Below are positions 14,588-17,733 of a stretch of DNA of 17,733 nt, one piece after another. The translations under genes were made by a program, and so were the position numbers. This DNA is from an uncultured Methanobrevibacter sp. (GTDB lineage Archaea; Methanobacteriota; Methanobacteria; Methanobacteriales; Methanobacteriaceae), in NCBI GenBank assembly GCA_902782595.1, contig CACZNW010000199.1, forward strand, positions 1-17,733. The letters run 5' to 3'. Positions within the stretch are counted from its first letter, which is position 1, and each line of letters opens with the position of its first letter. The notes below the pieces were generated by a model, which saw nothing but the letters and a program-made list of their open reading frames with translations, ran no database searches and was not told the origin of the DNA.

Positions 14588-15838
14588 TTAGTTGTCTTTT
14601 ACTTCAATATTTTCATCTTCATCCATTGCAAGTCTCATATTATCCGGATCAGGTTCGAAGTGTTCCAGGAAGTCCTGTGCAGCTCTTCTTACATCTCTTG
14701 AACCGATGATGTATCTTCCTGCAATGATGACATTTGCGCCTTTTTTAATTGCTTCTTCAACGTTGGAAGGAGTGATTCCTCCTGCAACAGCAACTAAACC
14801 TTTATCGCCGAGTATATCTTTAATGTCTTTAATGTTACCCCATTCTGTCATGTCTCCGGTGTCTTCACCGTGTTCTCTTCTGTAGGATTCCATGTCAACA
14901 TTTCTGTGTAACAATACTATGTCCGGTTTTAAATCATCCGGCAATTTTGCAAGTTTTTTCTCAAATTCATCAACATTCATCATGTCAAGGATAGAGTAAA
15001 TACCCTGCTTCTGAGTTTCATGGATTGCCTTTGCAATTGATTCAATGGTACCGAGACCTGAAATTGCCACAGCATCAGCGGTTTCATCAGCTGCCATTTT
15101 AACTTCTACACGGCCAACATCCAAGGTTTTTAAATCAGCGATAATGAATGCATCCGGACGTAGTTTTCTGATTTTACCGATAATGCCAACACCGAATTTT
15201 TTAACAAGCGGAGTACCTGCTTCAAGCAATATTCTGTCGTTGTCGGGTAACTCACTGATGATTCTTTCCATTGCAGATTCGTTGTCAAGGTCAAGTGCAA
15301 CCTGCAGGTATGGAGGTGCCCAAAGCCTTTTGACTTTGAATCCCATAATAGGGTGAGTTCCACGGTCTTTTTCTGCAAGTACTTTATCGATTGTAGGGTA
15401 ATCTTCCATTGCTCTTCTGATTGCCAGTTTTGTTGCACCATAATTGTACTGATAGATTTTTCTGAAATCCTTTGCGGAAGGGTCTATGAATACGCTTACA
15501 TTAATTACAATGTCTTCGACAATATCCTTGTCGATGTATCCTTCTTCCACTGCATCAGCCACCGCTCTTGCAACTGCGGTTTGTGCAGGTCCGAATATTT
15601 TACTTGCATCTTCCAAATCCCCAACAGTTACTTTAGGAATAATTAAAGTAGCTGGTTTGGTCATTAAGTTAGGTCTGATTACACTTGTTAGCGGAGTGTG
15701 GCCTACAGATAAATTGGATAAACCGTTTGCAAAAGCCTGACCAACAGGTCCTTGTTTATCACCAATCAATAAATCAACATGTGCTAATTCAGGGCCGTCT
15801 CCAATGAGAGCTTCTCCTATTTTATACATTTGGTCCAT
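14588..15838 (-). CDS. fae-hps: Bifunctional formaldehyde-activating enzyme / 3-hexulose-6-phosphate synthase (Fae-Hps)
   Basis: A 416-residue fusion. Residues 1 to about 165 are the Fae domain (KIGEALIGDGPELAHVDLLIGDKQGPVG, with catalytic-type His20; NLMTKPATLIIPKV), which joins formaldehyde to tetrahydromethanopterin. Residues about 170-400 are a 3-hexulose-6-phosphate synthase barrel of the orotidine-decarboxylase superfamily (LQVALDLDN; DLKTLDVG at 235-242; VAGGITPSNV; ANVIIAGRYI). An acidic tail ends the protein. Archaea lacking the oxidative pentose phosphate pathway use Hps in reverse to make ribulose 5-phosphate from hexulose phosphate, releasing formaldehyde, which the fused Fae captures, so its main role here is probably ribose supply for nucleotides. 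Length is normal for the archaeal fusion and both halves look intact. The ATG follows a strong GGAGG. A TATA element lies in the 46-base gap to thrS, so it is probably transcribed on its own and ends at the hairpin at 14563-14587. Confidence 0.95.
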   Translation of the reverse strand: MDQMYKIGEALIGDGPELAHVDLLIGDKQGPVGQAFANGLSNLSVGHTPLTSVIRPNLMTKPATLIIPKVTVGDLEDASKIFGPAQTAVARAVADAVEEGYIDKDIVEDIVINVSVFIDPSAKDFRKIYQYNYGATKLAIRRAMEDYPTIDKVLAEKDRGTHPIMGFKVKRLWAPPYLQVALDLDNESAMERIISELPDNDRILLEAGTPLVKKFGVGIIGKIRKLRPDAFIIADLKTLDVGRVEVKMAADETADAVAISGLGTIESIAKAIHETQKQGIYSILDMMNVDEFEKKLAKLPDDLKPDIVLLHRNVDMESYRREHGEDTGDMTEWGNIKDIKDILGDKGLVAVAGGITPSNVEEAIKKGANVIIAGRYIIGSRDVRRAAQDFLEHFEPDPDNMRLAMDEDENIEVKDN

Positions 15839-15857
15839 TAAATTTCCTCCATTAATA

Positions 15858-15878
15858 ATACTATATAATTTATATCAT
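15858..15878 (-). promoter_or_regulatory. Probable fae-hps promoter (TATA box)
   Basis: In the 46-base gap after thrS, the minus strand carries GATATAAATTATATAGTA, which contains overlapping TATA-box matches about 25-40 bases before the fae-hps ATG. Start of transcription would be close to the GGAGG ribosome binding site, leaving a short leader. Read-through from thrS is also possible. Confidence 0.45.
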
Positions 15879-15884
15879 AATAAA

Positions 15885-17708
15885 CTATTGGAAGTTAATC
15901 CTTCTTGAGATATCTTTTGGTAAAGGTAATCTTCTGTAAGGTTTTCCTATAGTTTTCTGATTAATTTCATCTATCAACTCATCAACTGTCATGTCAACTT
16001 TTTCACCGGTTTCACGAACTGTAACCTGGAATTTACCGGATTCTACTTCCTTATCACCTAAAACAAAGATGTATGGAATCCATTCTTTTGATGCATTTCT
16101 GATTTTTTTGCCGACACTTTCATCTCTGTCATCAACATCAACACGAATCTTTGCCTGATTTAGTTTCTGATATATATCTTCAGCGAACTCTTTATGTGAC
16201 TCTCCAACAGTGAGTACACGAACTTGAATAGGACTTAACCATAACGGTAACATTGGAGCTTTATCATTGATTTCCATTGCTGTCTTTTCAAGCATTGCAC
16301 ACAATACTCTTTCGATACTTCCGGTCGGTGAACAGTGCAAAATAGTAGGATGATGCTGACTGCCGTCTTCTCCAAGATATGTAATATCAAATCTCTTACC
16401 GCTTTCAACATCAATTTGAACTGTAGGATTTTCAATAGGACGACCTAAAGCATCTATATTGGCCAGATCTATTTTACAAACCCAGTAATGATGTCTTTCA
16501 GGCAGGATTTCTAAAAGAATAGGTTTATTGAATTTCCTGGAAATTTCATACATCCACTCTTCATTGTCATTGAAGAAATCTTCGGTTGCTCTGAAAATAA
16601 CCTCAAAATCCAAATCCAAGTCCTTACCTGTCTGCATACACATGTCTGTCTGATTTGAAAATTCTTCCAGTGATGCAGGAACATCAGCACAGAATGAGTG
16701 GAAATCAGGCATTGTGAATGCTCTTAATCTTTTAAGACCAACAACTTCACCCTTTTTCTCAAATCTGAAACTGTAAGTGGATAATTCATAAACCTTTGCA
16801 GGGAGATTCTTCCAGGTCAGATAAGAATCAGACATAACCCTGAATGCTCCAAAGCAGCATGCAAACCTCAGCATTAAGTTTTTCTTGGTATCTGTACGGT
16901 ACTGTCTTTCACCGAATTTATATGCATGCTGATAGATTGCCTCATTATCCAGATCATAAAAGATTGGAGTTTCAATCGGCATGGCACCATTGTCAACAGT
17001 CAGATTATAAACATAATCGGCCAGAAGATCCCTGATTAACCTTCCTTTAGGATACCAGCGCAGATTACCAACGTCAGATGCAGGTTCATAATCACAGATT
17101 TCTTTTTCCCTCATCAGCTTAACGTGAGGAGGTTCGCCTTCATCAGATGCTCCACGGCCGAGTTCATAATCAACTAACTGTTTGAAAGCATGATTAGTGA
17201 ATTCAAAGTCATCAATTTGGGTAATCCTGTCCCCTTCAAGAATCTGCCATTTGGAAGGTTTACGCTCAGTTTTAGCTTCCTCTTCCTCAGCAGTGATTGT
17301 TCTTGAAAGTTCACTTAAGGGATGACCTTTACAGGAAATTTCAAATGCCTTGTACCATCCGAAAGGTACTCTTTTAACAGTTAAGTTTTCAGCCAAAAGA
17401 GCCTCTTCTGCATCTTTTAAGATTTGAACAGCAACTTTCGGAGAGCTTAATGATGAGGATAAATGTGCATATGGATACAATACGATATTTTCAGCACTTA
17501 CCTGATCATTGGCCTTGATTACTTCCTTAACTAAATTTCTAACAATACCTTCTGGATTATTTTCGTCGTCTTTTTCAACAGCTGTAAATACAACTAAAGA
17601 ATCATCAAAGGAGCCTTCTTTTTTAGCATCTTCAATTTCTTCAGCTACAGGTGTCTTATTTTTAACATTGTAGTTTAAATAATCAGAATGAATAAGAAGT
17701 ATTCTCAT
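15885..17708 (-). CDS. thrS: Threonyl-tRNA synthetase, archaeal type with N-terminal editing domain
   Basis: A 607-residue synthetase that charges tRNA-Thr with threonine in the cytoplasm. Residues 1 to about 145 are the archaea-specific editing domain (MRILLIHSDYLNY, LYPYAHLSSSLSSP, PFGWYKAFEISCKGHPLSELSR), related to D-aminoacyl-tRNA deacylase, which removes misattached serine. The class II catalytic core follows, with LRFACCFGAFRVMSDSY, the motif 2 region YSFRFEKKGEVVGLKRLRAF, and motif 3 near LHCSPTGSIERVLCAMLE. Likely zinc ligands are Cys284 or Cys285, His337 and His458; their spacing (about 52 and 121) agrees with the bacterial enzyme's Cys-His-His set. The C-terminal anticodon-binding domain begins near PLWLSPIQVRVLTVG. 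Editing and catalytic parts are in one protein, unlike crenarchaea that split them. The ATG at 17708 follows GGTGATT. That ribosome binding site lies inside an inverted repeat at the window edge. Confidence 0.96.
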   Translation of the reverse strand: MRILLIHSDYLNYNVKNKTPVAEEIEDAKKEGSFDDSLVVFTAVEKDDENNPEGIVRNLVKEVIKANDQVSAENIVLYPYAHLSSSLSSPKVAVQILKDAEEALLAENLTVKRVPFGWYKAFEISCKGHPLSELSRTITAEEEEAKTERKPSKWQILEGDRITQIDDFEFTNHAFKQLVDYELGRGASDEGEPPHVKLMREKEICDYEPASDVGNLRWYPKGRLIRDLLADYVYNLTVDNGAMPIETPIFYDLDNEAIYQHAYKFGERQYRTDTKKNLMLRFACCFGAFRVMSDSYLTWKNLPAKVYELSTYSFRFEKKGEVVGLKRLRAFTMPDFHSFCADVPASLEEFSNQTDMCMQTGKDLDLDFEVIFRATEDFFNDNEEWMYEISRKFNKPILLEILPERHHYWVCKIDLANIDALGRPIENPTVQIDVESGKRFDITYLGEDGSQHHPTILHCSPTGSIERVLCAMLEKTAMEINDKAPMLPLWLSPIQVRVLTVGESHKEFAEDIYQKLNQAKIRVDVDDRDESVGKKIRNASKEWIPYIFVLGDKEVESGKFQVTVRETGEKVDMTVDELIDEINQKTIGKPYRRLPLPKDISRRINFQ

Positions 17709-17733
17709 TTAATCACCATATATTAGTGATTAA
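17709..17733 (-). promoter_or_regulatory. Inverted repeat containing the thrS ribosome binding site
   Basis: Immediately before the thrS ATG, the minus strand reads TTAATCAC, nine bases, then GTGATTAA: a perfect 8-bp inverted repeat (17726-17733 and 17709-17716). The second arm contains the GGTGATT ribosome binding site. If transcribed, the hairpin could hide the site and hinder translation. The repeat reaches the window edge, so it may be longer, and it may also overlap an upstream gene or promoter that cannot be seen. Confidence 0.4.

Noticed and set aside
15130..15441. 103-residue minus-strand open frame inside fae-hps
   Set aside because: It overlaps the well-conserved Hps domain in a different frame and has no supporting motif or start signal.

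Overview
The window looks like a chromosomal segment of a host-associated methanogenic archaeon of the Methanobacteriales, most likely Methanobrevibacter or a close relative. The supporting signs are an AT-rich sequence with archaeal TATA-type promoters and GGTGA/GGAGG ribosome binding sites, a fused Fae-Hps enzyme, an archaeal threonyl-tRNA synthetase with its own N-terminal editing domain, a large secreted Asn/Thr-rich adhesin-like protein with DUF3344-type and Lys-rich Ig-like modules, and a DUF2149/DUF2162/CobN-like gene set. Family names come from recognising motifs by eye; no database search was run.

Layout, left to right: the first 7 codons of a minus-strand gene (1-21); a polysaccharide (SpoVB/Wzx-like) flippase (83-1639, -); an iron-sulfur flavoprotein (1689-2273, -); a doubtful 65-residue plus-strand ORF (2359-2556); a bidirectional terminator; a 1254-residue adhesin-like protein (2578-6342, -); an intergenic region rich in one repeated operator-like motif; a four-gene minus-strand operon, in transcription order CobN-like chelatase (13295-8313), DUF2162 membrane protein, MotA/TolQ/ExbB proton channel and DUF2149 protein; a divergent coiled-coil protein (13488-14255, +); a zinc-ribbon protein (14256-14528, -) whose stop codon directly abuts that of the coiled-coil gene; a clear terminator; fae-hps (14588-15838, -); and thrS (15885-17708, -), with the window ending 25 bases upstream of its start codon.

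The most interesting part is 6592-13295. The CobN-like protein is exported: it has a signal peptide, a very large extracytoplasmic chelatase-like domain, a Ser/Gln-rich flexible linker and one C-terminal membrane helix. It is encoded tightly together with an ExbB-like channel, a DUF2149 protein whose single helix begins with an ExbD-like LVDAMLV motif, and a polytopic protein with a CPCC motif. No ATP-dependent ChlI/ChlD partner is encoded here. The gene order matches, as far as I recall, the hmuS-T-U-V part of bacterial haem-uptake operons of Bacteroidetes, where HmuS is a CobN-like haem dechelatase. I infer an extracytoplasmic, proton-motive-force-driven system that inserts or removes a metal in a tetrapyrrole and passes the metal across the membrane, in an organism with no outer membrane and no TonB visible here. 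A 10-11 bp motif (AAAGTATTAC) flanks the probable TATA box of this operon and recurs several times upstream of the adhesin gene, suggesting one regulator, possibly metal-responsive, controls both.

The right end is housekeeping: fae-hps links formaldehyde/tetrahydromethanopterin chemistry to ribose phosphate supply, and thrS charges tRNA-Thr. No rRNA, tRNA, CRISPR array, insertion sequence or phage gene was seen.
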